Below, piece after piece: positions 35,296-45,930 of a stretch of DNA of 64,000 nucleotides. Under the pieces are notes generated by a model. That model searched no databases and was not told the origin of the DNA. It saw only the letters and a program-made list of their open reading frames with translations. Location: assembly GCA_025084515.1 (NCBI GenBank), contig JAJAGP010003211.1:16796-80795 (forward strand), read 5' to 3'. The DNA comes from Ancistrus triradiatus. Taxonomy: Eukaryota > Chordata > Actinopteri > Siluriformes > Loricariidae. The position numbers and the translations under genes were made by a program. Each line of letters starts with the position of its first letter. Positions within the stretch are counted from its first letter, which is position 1.

Positions 35296-35445
35296 CTAGT
35301 TCCCTGTTGAGCTGCCTCTAGCCTGGATACAAGATAAGACACGGTTGGGCATGGTGGCAAACAGGTTCTGTATGGTATCCTGTGGCATATTTGCCCAAAG
35401 ATGTTGCAGCTGGGCATGAAGATACTTCACACTCATAGGTTCCAA
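35296..35445 (-). pseudogene. Tc1-like transposase C-terminal fragment
   Basis: On the minus strand the sequence reads HAQLQHLWANMPQDTIQNLF, then ATMPNRVLSCIQARGSSTGN and a stop at 35298-35296. This is the usual end of a Tc1-type transposase (MPQDTI, LxxxMPxR, ARGGxT). The catalytic residues lie outside the fragment. Confidence 0.72.
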
Positions 35446-36030
35446 CCATCATCAGATCTCAAACAGAATATGGATAAGTTGCTAAAGACAATACAGTTCC
35501 AGTTCTTAACAGTTAGACTCTGCCTGTGCAAAGCAGTTGGTTTCTTTGCTTTTATGTTTTTCTTTGGTTTCTTACTTCTGCAACAGTGTAGCTTCTGGAA
35601 CTAATACAATTGAGTGCTGCAGCTACATGTTGACACTCAACAAACTTGCATTTGTTGGTGATGGCACTACCAAGGCCACCAAACAACACAATTTTCTTTC
35701 CTCAATCTCCAAAAAAAAAACTTCCACCTCGCGTTCTCCAAATTTTTGCTTTTTTGCCTTTGGTTCCTCCATTGCCACCACTATCCCACTCAGCAATTAA
35801 TGGGACAAGCTCTAAGCTTTAAGTATTCATGAGGTAATTTGCATGGACCATCGATACATTTGGGTGGTAAGGAGGTGGAACATGAAGCTCATGCAGAAGA
35901 AGATTGCTATTTGCGATTAGGATGCAAGGTTTTATTAATCTGAATTCATTGTGCGCATGCCATTTCCTGATTTTGTGCATATGCATACGTTCACTCCAGG
36001 ATCCACGCACGGTTTTATAAATGAGGCCCC

Positions 36031-36140
36031 ATGGCCTGTTCGCCATGTATGCATGCTCTCACAGAAACGCTGCTGAAACAACCATCCTGCTTCTCTCAGT
36101 CCAATGATGTGCCCCCTTTCAAAGCCTGTCAACTGGGCAA
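36031..36140 (-). pseudogene. Tc1-like transposase N-terminal fragment
   Basis: The minus strand gives LTGFERGHIIGLREAGWLFQ followed by QRFCESMHTWRTGHG. FERGxIIGLREAGW is a recurrent first helix of one Tc1 transposase group. No proper start codon is visible upstream, and the reading is lost in the MITE-like block. Confidence 0.65.
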
Positions 36141-36719
36141 AATGTCTTTGAGTGCATCACAGAGGCATGTCTAGCAGTCAACAATCTCATAACAAGAGGT
36201 ACACTACCCACCACCCAAAAGCTTTTTTATAGGGCAGCGGGGGGCGCACCTTTACGCCCTCAATATGTTTGCTACTGTGACGCTGCAGTTTCCTGTGTGA
36301 TGAATAAAGTGTTCTCTTATTTCATCGTATCTTATTTAAAAGGTGTGCAAGTTTACAGGATGTTTACAGTTTCTGGACTGTCCTATGATCAAAAATATAG
36401 ATTGCTTCAAAAGATATTTCGTGTCACGTGACATCTTTAAGGCTTGGACTTCTCTAATGAAAAACAATATTCTATATCAAGTACACATTCAAGTGTTGTG
36501 ACTGCTTACATTTAGTCATTGAAACAAGATGCACTGACTGCTAATTGTGAGCACCAGGCTCTTCTGTAGGACAGGGAGATTATCCCATTATAATCAATAT
36601 ATTCTGTTCATATTGTGTCACTGTGTGCTAAGATCACACTACACCATTTTAACCCTGATTGTCCAGTTGCCAACAGTTGTTCGATGTCAGCAAGACCAAA
36701 TTCAATAATGTGAAAAGCA

Positions 36720-37330
36720 TTGTATCTGACCCTTTTTGACTCCACCTATTTATACCCTCACTTCCTGTCATGCCTTTGTCTGGCATTTCACTCCATACCT
36801 TGCGTCTCCTGTTTTCTGGTTTGTTGACTTCCTACTTCTGTTCTTTGTGTTCCTATTTCCTGTAATTCTAGTATGTCTGGTGTGTTTATTTTGTTTTGTT
36901 TTGTGGTCCTCTATTGCTTTGTTCTGTGTTTCTTGTTAGTATATGTCCTTAGTTAGATTATTGTCTCCTTGTTGGTTGTTAGCTGTCCTTGTTTTGTTAA
37001 ATTGGTCTGTTTGTATATAGTCACATTATGTAATGTCACTAGCACATTGTCTTATATAGTACATTTGTTTGTATTAGCATTGTCTGTGTGTCTCATTTTA
37101 GCACTTGGTCTGTTGTCAGTAGTTTGTGAGGTTGTACTGGGGTTTTAGCATTGTTGCTGTTTGTTAGCTTTATCCTGTTGTTTGTATAGAGTAGCACTGA
37201 GTCTGTGTCAGCCTTTCTGTTTATTGCTGTGTTTGCACATATTCACTGTAAATAAACATCACACACTTGCACATATGTCTCCCTCTGTCTCCTTCCATGT
37301 CCCCACTTTGCCCAAGGAGTAGGGGGCAAG
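36720..37330 (+). repeat. T/G-rich LTR-like block (possible solo LTR)
   Basis: It has CTATTTATACCCTCACTTCC near 36747, the same TATA-like motif found in the LTR of element 1. A long T/G-rich tract follows, then TGTAAATAAACATCACACAC near 37250, a polyadenylation-signal-like end. This TATA, T/G-rich, AATAAA order is typical of fish LTRs. No flanking duplication was established. Confidence 0.4.
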
Positions 37331-37339
37331 GGGAAACCT

Positions 37340-38073
37340 GGAGAGGATTTGAACAACTTCAACAAGAATGACTAAATATATAAAAATATTTATGTATCTC
37401 CAACACACTCTGCAAAATAAACAATCGATACTGCTCTCATATCCCAAACTTCTCACTCATCTTTTCTTTTCCCTCCTTGAGTTTTCACATCAGCACCAAC
37501 TTTGATCACCTGGTTTTTGTTGACATGCATTATGTACCAAAAATACATAAATAAATCCTCTATCATGACATTCCCCACATGTGATGCTAAAACATAGTTT
37601 GGAGACCAGACATTCAAACAGCTTGTAAGTTGTGACCCACTGATTTGTCACGTAATTTGAAAACCACAATGACAAATCCTGATTACAAGCTAAGGTATGT
37701 AGTATGAACAGTTCAGCCATATGACGACTTTGAATGTCAAGTAGTGCTTAGATAACGTTAGCTACAGAGATTGTTGCACTTCTGTTGACCTTTGAAAACA
37801 TTGCTCAAAAAGAACCAGAATTGATTTTGTGATGACAAAAAAAATCAAGGTTTAAATTCAAGATATACTAAAAGTATCATTTTTATGTGTTAACTGTTTG
37901 TTTTTCAGTGACAAATGAATAGCTTACTGCTTAAAAGCCTTGTTTGTCATGATGGAAGATGATGCTAGGCTGTTGTAAACATCAAAAAATGATTCGAAAG
38001 AAAACCATGCATTGACAACTCACATTGATGTGTACAAAATAGCACATTTATGTGTCAAACTTAAGAGGAAATA
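37340..38073. other. Unassigned sequence
   Basis: No gene or repeat was recognised. Confidence 0.4.
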
Positions 38074-38430
38074 TACAATGGTGCTTGTAAGTTTGTAAAC
38101 CATTTAGAATTGTTTGTATTTCTACAATAATGTGATGTAACACATCATCATATTTTGCTCCTATAATAGTCCTACAAAGAAATCCAAAAATAAACCAATG
38201 AGGCAGAAATATAATAGTCGGTCATTTATTTATTGAGGACAATAATCCAATATTACAAACATGTCAGTCTAACAATTGCAGCTAAATTGAAGATGAGATT
38301 AAGAATCAGGGGTCACATTCATAAAGACTGTAAGAATCTCTTAGAGAGCTCCTAACTTATAGCTTTAAAAACTCCTAGCTAGTAGGTATGACACTTTCTT
38401 TTGAAGACTGTGATTGGTTGTCAGCCCGGT

Positions 38431-38504
38431 CACTCACTCACTCACTCACTCTCTCTCTCTCTCTCTCTCTCTTGCTCTCTCTCTCTCTCTCTTGCTCTCT
38501 CTCA

Positions 38505-38564
<60 letters not shown>
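38431..38564. repeat. Compound (CACT)n-(CT)n-(CA)n microsatellite
   Basis: A run of CACT, two TTG-interrupted CT blocks, and about 28 CA units occur in succession. The three open frames through it are artefacts. Confidence 0.97.
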
Positions 38565-38567
<3 letters not shown>

Positions 38568-38841
38568 TAATTGGGGGGATTCTGTATAACCTCTTATAAG
38601 CCTTTGAAATGAGAGCCATAGGCTATGTCTGAATGTTTTACACTAATCACACACATGCATTTATTTTCTTTATTTTATTACCAGTTTATTTACCATGCTG
38701 GTAACTTGTGTAGCCTATTTAATCTATTGGATAATCTATGAACTGGAAAGAATGCGGCTCCGCTCTTTTTAGGTATGATGCTTCTGTGTCTAATCTATTA
38801 AAGTGGTGGGGATGGTTTGTATGTAATATTCATGTCAGGTG

Positions 38842-39030
38842 TTACACCATTGTTGTGCTGGTAGGACATTTGAGCGCATCTCTAATAAGATCAACCACAG
38901 ACATTATTCCTGCATGATCTAATCGGTAAAATTTGATTAACTCATTGTCATTCAGCATTTGGAGAATGTTCTTCTGCCTCATCATCTTTCCTAAGAGAAC
39001 TCCTAAGCCTCCTTCCTTCCTTCTCCTCAA
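38842..39030 (-). pseudogene. Harbinger-type transposase N-terminal fragment
   Basis: The minus strand encodes NELIKFYRLDHAGIMSVVDL followed by IRDALKCPTSTT. The pattern Y/F-R-L-x-x-x-G-I-x-x-V-x-D-L-I-R/x-x-L/x-x-P-T matches the region before the catalytic domain in HARBI1-like transposases. The catalytic domain itself is missing. Confidence 0.65.
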
Positions 39031-39317
39031 TCCTAACAGTTTTTCACCTCAGGAACATTTTTAGGAGATAAGATGCTTTATGACTAACTTTTATCTTTAC
39101 TAACATCTACTCGTAACTTTGAGGGAAACACCCAGAATTGTAAGATTTTTCTTAAAATTTCATCACTAGTAGTTACTCTTAACACTAAGAATCTTTACAG
39201 CCCCAGAGGTTTTCAGTGAATGGAATGACAATCTGGTGAGAGTCTGTGCCCTGTTGTATTTAAAGAACAGGGAGCTATCAATATCTGATCTTCGCAGCAA
39301 AAAATAAAAATAAAAAT

Positions 39318-39620
39318 TGGAAAAGGTTACAAAACATCTCTGAAGAGGTTGGACTCCACCAATCCAAAGTCATGCAGATTATATACGAACTGAGGATTTT
39401 CAAAACTATTGCTACCCTACCCAGAAGTGATGGAACAACAAAGATCTGTCCAAGAGCAAGGCATTTAATAGTGCATAAGGTTACAAAGGCATCCAGAGTG
39501 ACTTCTAAGCAATTAAAGTCATCTCTCACATTGGCTACTACTAATGCTCATGTGCCCACCATCAGGAGAACAGTGGTGTGCTTGGAAGGGTTGCAAAGGA
39601 GAAAGCCTCTGTCCTCAAAA
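39318..39620 (+). pseudogene. Tc1 transposase N-terminal remnant (copy E)
   Basis: The reading contains QIIYELRIFKTIATLPRSDG, TTKICPRARHLIVHKVTKAS, RVTSKQLKSSLTLATTNAHV and PTIRRT, then GLQRRKPLSSK. This matches the family N-terminus with many substitutions. The rest is deleted up to the right terminal repeat. The first codons are replaced by an A-rich stretch. Confidence 0.78.
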
Positions 39621-39800
39621 TGGTTATATTTCTGAAGTAAAATAGAAAATTTTAAAGGGGTTCACAAACTTTCAAGCACCATTGTACCTTGCCATTAGCC
39701 ATTTGGGCCAAACAATATTCATTTACATCAGTGGTGAAGAAGGGGGAGGGGAAACTAATCATGGTTGTCAGCCAGGGGTATCAGACCTACTTTACCTGGA

Positions 39801-39997
39801 CATTTACATTTACAGCATTTAGCAGACGCCCTTATCCAGAGTGACTTACAATTGATACAGTCTTACAATCCAAGCAATTGTGGGTTAAGGGTCTTGCTCA
39901 AGGACCCAACAGTGGCAGCTTGGCAGAGGTGGGATTTGAACCCTGGACCTTCTGGTCCAGAGTCCAGTACCTTACCCGCTAGGCTACCACAGTCCCC
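39801..39997 (-). repeat. tRNA-derived SINE, full-length
   Basis: Minus-strand head GGGACTGTGGTAGCCTAGCG includes the A box. The B box GGTTCAAATCC is at 39942-39932. The tail AGTCACTCTGGATAAGGGCG runs into TGTAAATGTAAATG. It is very similar to 53981-54194. Confidence 0.88.
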
Positions 39998-40095
39998 ATG
40001 TGCACTAGTTAAAGATTGCTGTTCCCCACTAAAATCACTTCGGTAAAAAGTCAGTTTTGTCATGCAACTTCACTACAGGCACTACATTTCCCATA
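39998..40095 (+). other. Presumed 5' part of the Tc1-like element at 40 kb
   Basis: The sequence lies between the SINE and the transposase start. I could not match it to an inverted counterpart after 41098, so the element's ends are undefined or lost. Confidence 0.3.
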
Positions 40096-41097
40096 ATGCC
40101 AAAAATCCACCCTCTGACCAAAGCCTTGATTATCCAGAGGCTGAAGACCAGATCCACTGCAGAGGTGGCTGGCACCTTTAATGTGTCTCAGCGTCAAGTA
40201 CAAAGAATTAAAAAAAGATTTGAAGAGACTGGAGATGTTTTTGACAAGCCCAGGTCCAGCAGACCCCACAAGACAACTGCTCGGGAAGAACGTTTGTTGG
40301 TTAGAAAATCCAAAGCTAGCCCCTCTTCCACTGCAGCAGAGCTTTACCAGGCCTGGTCACCTCAAGTCCCTGTGTCAACTAGAACATTTTGTAGGATTCT
40401 GTGTCGAAATTGCCTCAATGGTCTAATCAGTGCCCAGAAGCCAGCACTAAACAAAAGGCAATTAAAAAACCATGTGGCATTTGCCAAGGCCCACAGGCTG
40501 CTAAACGGATGGACGCTGGAAAAGTGGCAGAAGGTGGATTTGTCAGATGAATCTTTAGTTGAATTACAACACAGCCGTCGCAAATACTGCAGGAGATCTA
40601 CTGGAGCCCGTATGGATCCAGGATTCACCCATAAAACAGTTAAGTTTGGTGGTGGAAAGATCATGGTCTGGGGTTACATTCAGTATGGGGGTGTGCGAAA
40701 CATTTGCAAGGTGGAAGGCAATATCAATAGCCTAAAATATCAAGAAATATTAGCTACCCCTTACATTCCCAATCATAAAAGGGGTCAAATTTTGCAGCAG
40801 AATGGTGCTCCATCACATACATCCATCTCTACATCAAAGTTCCTCAAGGCGAAGAAGATCAAGGTGCTCCAGGACTGGCCAGCATAGTCACCAGACATGA
40901 ACATCATTGAGCATGTTTGGGGTAGGATGAAAGAGGAAGCTTGGAAGACAAAACCAAAGAATCTTGATGAACTCTGGGAGGCATGTAAGACTGCACTCTT
41001 TGCTATTCCTGATGACTTCATCAATAAATTGTATGAATCATTGTCGAACCGCATGGATGCAGTCCTTCAAGCTCATGGAAGTCACACAAAATATTAA
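40096..41097 (+). pseudogene. Nearly intact Tc1-like transposase with one nonsense codon and a catalytic Asp-to-Asn change
   Basis: A single frame of 333 codons runs from the ATG at 40096 to the stop at 41095-41097, interrupted only by TAG at 40885-40887 (codon 264). The N-terminus MPKIHPLTKALIIQRLKTRS leads into helix-turn-helix DNA binding (STAEVAGTFNVSQRQVQRIK). A basic linker (KPRSSRPHKT) and the catalytic domain follow. The first Asp is in LSDES (residue 151). The second position reads QQNGAPSH with Asn at residue 236 where family members have Asp. The Glu in SPDMNIIEHVW is residue 272. There are 35 residues between positions two and three, one more than in the A-G family. The TAG stands where Trp, Tyr or Arg usually precedes SPD. 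The ATG at 40057 is less likely, since upstream residues lack similarity. Confidence 0.9.
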
Positions 41098-41180
41098 ATA
41101 TGGCTCTAATAGCACCACAACTTCATTCAGGCATCAGTTATGTTATCATAAAATAAATGCAATTAATACAAAAATTATTT

Positions 41181-42000
41181 AGTGTCTTACATCTACTTTG
41201 ACTTTTATTTAATTGCAGACAGATATTTGGTCAACTACATTTCATTTGTTAATAAACATCCATTCATGCATTTCAGGCCTGCAAAACATTCCAAAAAAAG
41301 TTGGGACGGGAGCAGTTTAGGGCTAGTAATGACGTTAAAAATCTAAATGATGATGTTATTTCAAAAAGATGGAATCTGTAATTCAAGGAATCTGGAGGAA
41401 TTTCGATGCATAAAGCGTAAGGGCACAAGCCTAAGCTAAACAGCCGTGATCTCTGATCCCTCAGATGGCACTGCATCAAGAACCATCATTCATCAATAGC
41501 TGATAGAATCACATGGGCAAGGGATTACTTTATCAAACCTTTGTCAAGAACTATAATACAATGTTACATTCACTAATACCACTTGTCCAAAAGCAGTGTC
41601 AACATCTCTTCACTCAAAGGCATCTAGGACCATCACATAGTGTAAACATCTATTGTGGTCAGACCAATCAGTATTCCAGATTGTTTTTGGAAGAAATGGA
41701 TGTGCCCTTGGTAAAGGTCATTTACATTTCAGTGATGGCAGCATTAATACATAAAAGTACATTGAGATTTTAAAGCAACATAAGCTGCCTTCAAAATGAC
41801 ATCTTTTCCAGGGACATCCATGCATTTTTCAACAAGACAATGCAAAACCACATGCTGAACACATTACAAAAGGCATGGCAAGAGGGTACAGGTACTGGAC
41901 TGGCATGTCTGCAGTCCTGACCAGTCCTCAATAGAGAATGTGTGTAGAATTTTGCAACAAAAAGTGCAACAATGACAATCCTTTACTGTGGCACACAATA
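41181..42000 (+). mobile_element. Family P Tc1 fragment
   Basis: It begins inside the family P left arm (GTGTCTTACATCTACTTTGA) and runs through cattccaaaaaaagttggga to degenerate coding sequence, ending near 42000. The outer tip of the left repeat and all of the right repeat are missing. Confidence 0.8.
41460..41960 (+). pseudogene. Family P transposase pseudogene
   Basis: The pieces correspond to the copy at 2125-2983: a GLLYQTFVKNYNTMLHSLIP stretch near 41515, CGQTNQYSRLFLEE with the first catalytic region (SDES lost), VKVIYISVMAALIHKSTLRF, and later hcfQQDNAKPHA-like codons near 41830 and the tgtctgcagtcctgaccagt block near 41910. Many frame breaks occur. A block after the first third is missing. 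Confidence 0.72.
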
Positions 42001-42004
42001 AGAA

Positions 42005-42240
42005 ATCCACCAAAGGCTGATCATCACAACATTTGTGGAAGTGCATAATTCTAAGAACAAAAGAGCTTTCTGAGGACCTCAGAAGACAGTTGTTCATGCT
42101 CACTGGGCTGGAAAAGATCACAAAACTATCTCTAAATGTTTCCAGCTGCACCATCCCACAATCAAGCAGACTGTGTATAAATGGAAAGATTTTTAGACAG
42201 TTGTTTCTGTGTTGATCAACAAAGCTCACATTGCCAGCCC
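42005..42240 (+). pseudogene. Diverged Tc1 transposase N-terminal fragment
   Basis: tttgtggaagtgcataattc, then gagctttctgaggacctcag and ctggaaaagatcacaaaact, resemble the start of the A-G family gene (FVEVxxxxKELSEDLRxxL, LEKITKLSLN) but are clearly more diverged. The fragment ends near atcaacaaagctcac. It abuts the family P fragment, so one may have inserted into or beside the other. Confidence 0.65.
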
Positions 42241-42514
42241 TGATAAGAGCTCTTTACCAATCAATGCGTGCGTGCAAAGGGGCGGTCCAATAAACACAGC
42301 CCTCCAACACAACACACAAACAAGATGATGGTAACTTAAATCACATACTCATTAACTACATTAAATAGAGCACAAACAGCTATGAGCATTATAAATTAAA
42401 CTAAAACTTGCCAATACACAGATACATTAAATAAACTCTACAATAGCGGGCCATAGCCGCTAATTCCACACTGGGATTGAGAACGCCCCCCAGAGGAGTT
42501 TAAATGACTTTACA
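42241..42514. other. Unassigned sequence
   Basis: No recognised structure. Confidence 0.35.
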
Positions 42515-42630
42515 TGCCACTGTTGAGTGCTTGAGCATGACCCTTAACCCACAAGTGCTTGAACTGTAAGATTGTATAAGTTGTATGTTGCTCTGGATAA
42601 GGGCGTCTGGTAATGCTGTAAATGTAATAT
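42515..42630 (+). repeat. SINE 3' fragment
   Basis: TGCCACTGTTGAGTGCTTGA, cccttaacccacaagtgctt and CTCTGGATAAGGGCGTCTGG match the body and tail of the tRNA-derived SINE in plus orientation. The head is missing. Confidence 0.75.
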
Positions 42631-43177
42631 GAGGTAAAATTGTCTCTGTCCTAAAGCATATTAACACTAACTTTGACACATTTGCATAATATATGTGAGA
42701 ATGCAGCTATCAGGTTATGCTCTTGTACACCTGTCTGTTTGTGTGGATTGAACATGCATCACTCTGATTTAGCATCAATGTCACATTGGCATGACTGTCC
42801 CATCTTTTGTTCTATCTTCTGCTACCAGCTTTCCTGTTTTCTGTGTCTCTCTTGTTTTACCTCAGATGAACTCACTATGCCTTCCAGATGCTGCACTCAG
42901 ACAAACATGCACCAAATGTTCCAGCTTCATTCTCTTGATGTTTGCTCTGGATGTCTCCTAATGTTTCTTTCACAGCCGGTAGGTGTCAAGGCATCACATT
43001 GGCAAAAGACATGTAGCAGATGTTCTGTTGTGTGATTTTGGGAAAAAACCTGGGGAAGGTTAAGGAGGAATGTTCTTGTGTGTGCTTGAGTGAAGGTGAA
43101 ATATAGACGAATACATTAGCAGTACTGTAGTTCTAGGAAGATTTTTGTTTTTAAATATAAGAAGAATGTCATAAAGA
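42631..43177. other. Unassigned sequence
   Basis: The 120-codon frame at 42673-43035 is Cys/His/Ser-rich but has no recognised motif, start context or splice evidence. Confidence 0.35.
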
Positions 43178-44742
43178 ATGTTCAAACGTTTGTGAACCCA
43201 TTAGAGTTTTCTATATTTCTGCATAAATATGACCTAAAACATCATCAGATTTTCACACAAGTCCTAAAAGTAGAAAAAGAGAACCCAGTTAAACAAATGA
43301 GACAAAATATTATACTTGGTCATTTTAATTTATTGAGGAAAATGATCCAATATTTACATATTAGTGAGTAGTAAAAGTATTGTGAACCTTTGCTTTCAGT
43401 ATCTGGTGTGACCCCCCTTGTGCAGCAATAAGAACTGCAACTAAAAAACGTTTCCTGTAAAACTGTTGATCAGTCCTGCACACCGGCTTGGAGGAATTTT
43501 AGCCATTCCTCCGTACAGAACAGCTTCAGCTTCTGGGATGTTGGTGGGTTTCCTCACATTAGCCTTGCTCACTTCAGGTCCTTCCACAACATTTTTTCGA
43601 TTGGATTAAGGTCAGGACTTTGACCTGGCCATTCCAAAAACATTAACTTTATTTCTTCTTTAACCATTCTTTGGCATTCTTTGGTAGAACGACTTGTGTG
43701 CTTAGGGTCGTTGTCTTGCTGCATGACCACCTTCTCTTGAGATTCAGTTCATGGACAGATGTCCTGACATCTTCTTTTAGAATTCTCTGATATAATTCAG
43801 AATTCATTGTTCCATCAATGATGGAAAGCTGTCCTGGGCCAGATTCAGCAAAACAGGCCCAAACCATGATACGACCACCACCATGTTTCACAGATGGAAT
43901 AAGGTTCTTATGCTGGAATGCTTTCTCCAAACATAATGCTTTTCTTTTAAACCCAAAAGTTCTATTTGGTCTCATCTGTCCACAAAACATTATTCCAATA
44001 GCCTTCTGGCGTTTCCACATGTTCTTTAGCAAACTGCAGATGAGCAGCAATGTTCTTTTTGGAGAGCAGTGGCTTTCTTCTTGCAGCCCTGCCATGCACA
44101 CCATTGTTGTTCAGACTTCTTCTGATGGTGGACTCATGAACATTAACATTAGCCAATGTGAGAGAGGCCTTCAGTTGCTTCAAAGTTACTCTGGGGCTCT
44201 TTGTGACCTTGCCAACTATTACACGCCTTGGTCTTGGAGTGATCTTTGTTGGTCGACCACTCCTGGGGAGGGTAACAATGGTCTTGAATTTCCTCCATTT
44301 GTACACAATCTGTCTGACTGTGGATTGGTGGAGTCCAAACTCTTTAGAGATGGTTTTGTAACCTTTTCCAGCGGGTGAGCATCTACAACTCTTTTTTTGA
44401 GGTGCTCAGAAATCTCCTTTGTTTGTGCCATGATACACTTCCACAAACATGTTGTGAAGAGCAGACTTTGATAGATCCCTGTTCTTTAAATAAAACAGGG
44501 TGCCCACTCACACCTGATTGTCGTCTCACTGACTGAAAACACCTGACTGTAATTTCACCTTCAAATTAACTGCTAACCCTAGAGGTTCACATACACTCAC
44601 TAATATAATATTTTTGTCTCATTTGTTTAACTGGGTTCTTTTTATACACTTTTAGAACTTATTTTAAAATTTGATGCATATTTCATATTTATGCAGAAAT
44701 ATAAAAAATTATAAAGGGTTCACAAACTTTCAAGCACCACTG
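43178..44742 (-). mobile_element. Tc1 family A-G, copy F (near full length)
   Basis: The left end TTCAAACGTTTGTGAACCCA lacks the outermost bases. The right end CAAACTTTCAAGCACCACTG is complete and followed by TA (44743-44744). Its length of 1565 bp is close to copy G. The gene is on the minus strand. Confidence 0.9.
43396..44431 (-). pseudogene. Tc1 transposase pseudogene (copy F)
   Basis: The minus-strand start MAQTKEISEHLKKRVVDAH is at 44431. The reading includes KFKTIVTLPRSGRPTKITPR, NNGVHGRAARRKPLLSKKNI, AAHLQFAKEHVETPEGYWNN and VLWTDETK with the first catalytic Asp. In a second frame come HKNLIPSVKHGGGRIMVWAC, FAESGPGQLSIIDGTMNSEL and VRTSVHELNLKRRW. The QQDNDPKH region has shifted frame (read as SCSKTTTLSTQ). 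A TGA corresponding to 43571-43569 follows WKDLK, as in copies D and G. The gene ends TRY-stop at 43398-43396. Total length is about 1036 nt. Confidence 0.88.
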
Positions 44743-44744
44743 TA

Positions 44745-45897
44745 CAGTCAAACCCCACTGTCCAAGCTCCCTTTATCCACCTATGGCACTATAATGTCGG
44801 GGGTATTTTATTCCCCTAACCCACTATCCAAACTATTAACTTGATGTATCAAATGGCGATTGGGAAAATAACAGAACTAGTTACTGTTCTGACTATCATT
44901 TTATTCAGTTTTTTTAAGTTAGTGGTTGGTGATGGAAGGGACAGCTGTGAGACATGAAGAAGGCACTGATTGGTACACATGAAAAACAAGACCTTGTGAG
45001 TAAAAACCACACAAATCTGCAGATAACAGACAGGCAGGGGAACCAATAAAAAATTCCCTGTGCCACAACATCATGCTGACATCTCTGAAAGTAGATGGGA
45101 TTTTGGCTATGCAGGTATGAGTTGGGATATTCCCACAGGAAAAAAAAAAAACAATGGATATAGGCTCCTTTTATCCAAGTATTTGTTAACCAAACCATTT
45201 TCTGCAACAAAGTGTATTTGACTGTATGTATTTTATTAGTTTTCACTACAGTCACGTCACATTTAGTCTTCATTTCAGGGTTGCAGTGGTCAGGGTGTAA
45301 CCAGTAGTGCAGGGTGACACATTTTTGCCCTATTCAGGATTCCGACTTAGATAACCTGGGCAATGTCTATTACGTTCTCCCCAAATGCTCCACTTTGTTT
45401 GGTTTTAGCTTATAGCAAGTGAGGTGGTGACACAGCGATGAAGCCCACGAATTCATCATTTATGTCTGTAATTAGACATTAATGCTTGTATGGAACCACA
45501 AGAGGCCAGCTTTTGTTCACATGTCAAAAAAACATTTAGAAGCCATGTTTTATGCATATTAAGTCCCTATATCCAGACTGTGAGTATGATCTGTAGTCTA
45601 GATAATTGTCCCATTTCCTATTTGGTGTCATAACCTCATTTTGTTAGATATGGGGTGTGCTAGACTGCCTCTTTGCAAGTTCACATTCTTGTCCTCTCCT
45701 GTATTTATCCTTCTATGCTCCCTGTATGAGCGCCTGAAAATTTAGTAGTCATAATTCCACTGGACTATTTGCCCAGCATCTCTCAATTAACCTACAGCTC
45801 CCTTCTAGTTAATGTCCCTGCCACTGGGGCCCTTTTGAAATGTCTATGTTTATGAGAGTGTAGTTTAAATCACACAGCATATGCAATTGCAGATATA
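44745..45897. other. Unassigned sequence
   Basis: No supported gene. The minus-strand frames at 44849-45273 have no recognised motif. Confidence 0.4.
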
Positions 45898-45930
45898 CAA
45901 CCCCAAAGCAGAAAAGTTGGGGGGCAAGTG
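45898..45930. repeat. Isolated family P terminal-repeat fragment
   Basis: TACAACCCCAAAGCAGAAAA then GTTGGGGGG matches the outer end of family P. The element body does not follow directly. Confidence 0.6.

Larger units (their letters stand above)
35131..36150 (-). mobile_element. Scattered remnant of another Tc1-like element
   Basis: A transposase C-terminus (35296-35445) and an N-terminal helix region (36031-36140) lie in the same orientation and in correct order on the minus strand, about 600 bp apart. The middle is replaced by other sequence, including a block ending TTTTATAAATGAGGCCCC at 36030 that resembles the end of a fish MITE. Treating them as one element is inference. Terminal repeats are not clear. 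Confidence 0.5.
38309..39204 (-). mobile_element. PIF/Harbinger-type remnant inside Tc1 copy E
   Basis: It interrupts the Tc1 left arm. The edges GGGGTCACATTCATAAAGAC and, in reverse, GGGGCTGTAAAGATTCTTAG are similar, and both are followed by runs of related TAAGA and CTTAG segments. The inside holds a Harbinger-like protein fragment on the minus strand and a long mixed microsatellite. The three-base target duplication expected for Harbinger could not be fixed. Confidence 0.6.
38076..39684 (+). mobile_element. Tc1 family A-G, copy E (old, with a nested Harbinger remnant)
   Basis: It starts CAATGGTGCTTGTAAGTTTG after TA (38074-38075) and ends AAACTTTCAAGCACCATTG before TA (39685-39686). The sequence has drifted more than in copies A, D, F and G. 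The left repeat runs to about 38308, is interrupted by the Harbinger-like block, and resumes at gaggttttcagtgaatggaa near 39205. Most of the transposase is deleted. Confidence 0.85.

Noticed and set aside
39932..39997. tRNA gene suggested by A and B boxes
   Set aside because: The boxes belong to the head of a tRNA-derived SINE, followed by its body and LINE-like tail. A cloverleaf with a proper anticodon loop was not evident.
42673..43035. 120-codon Cys/His-rich frame
   Set aside because: No recognisable zinc-finger spacing or family motif, and no splice signals I could defend.
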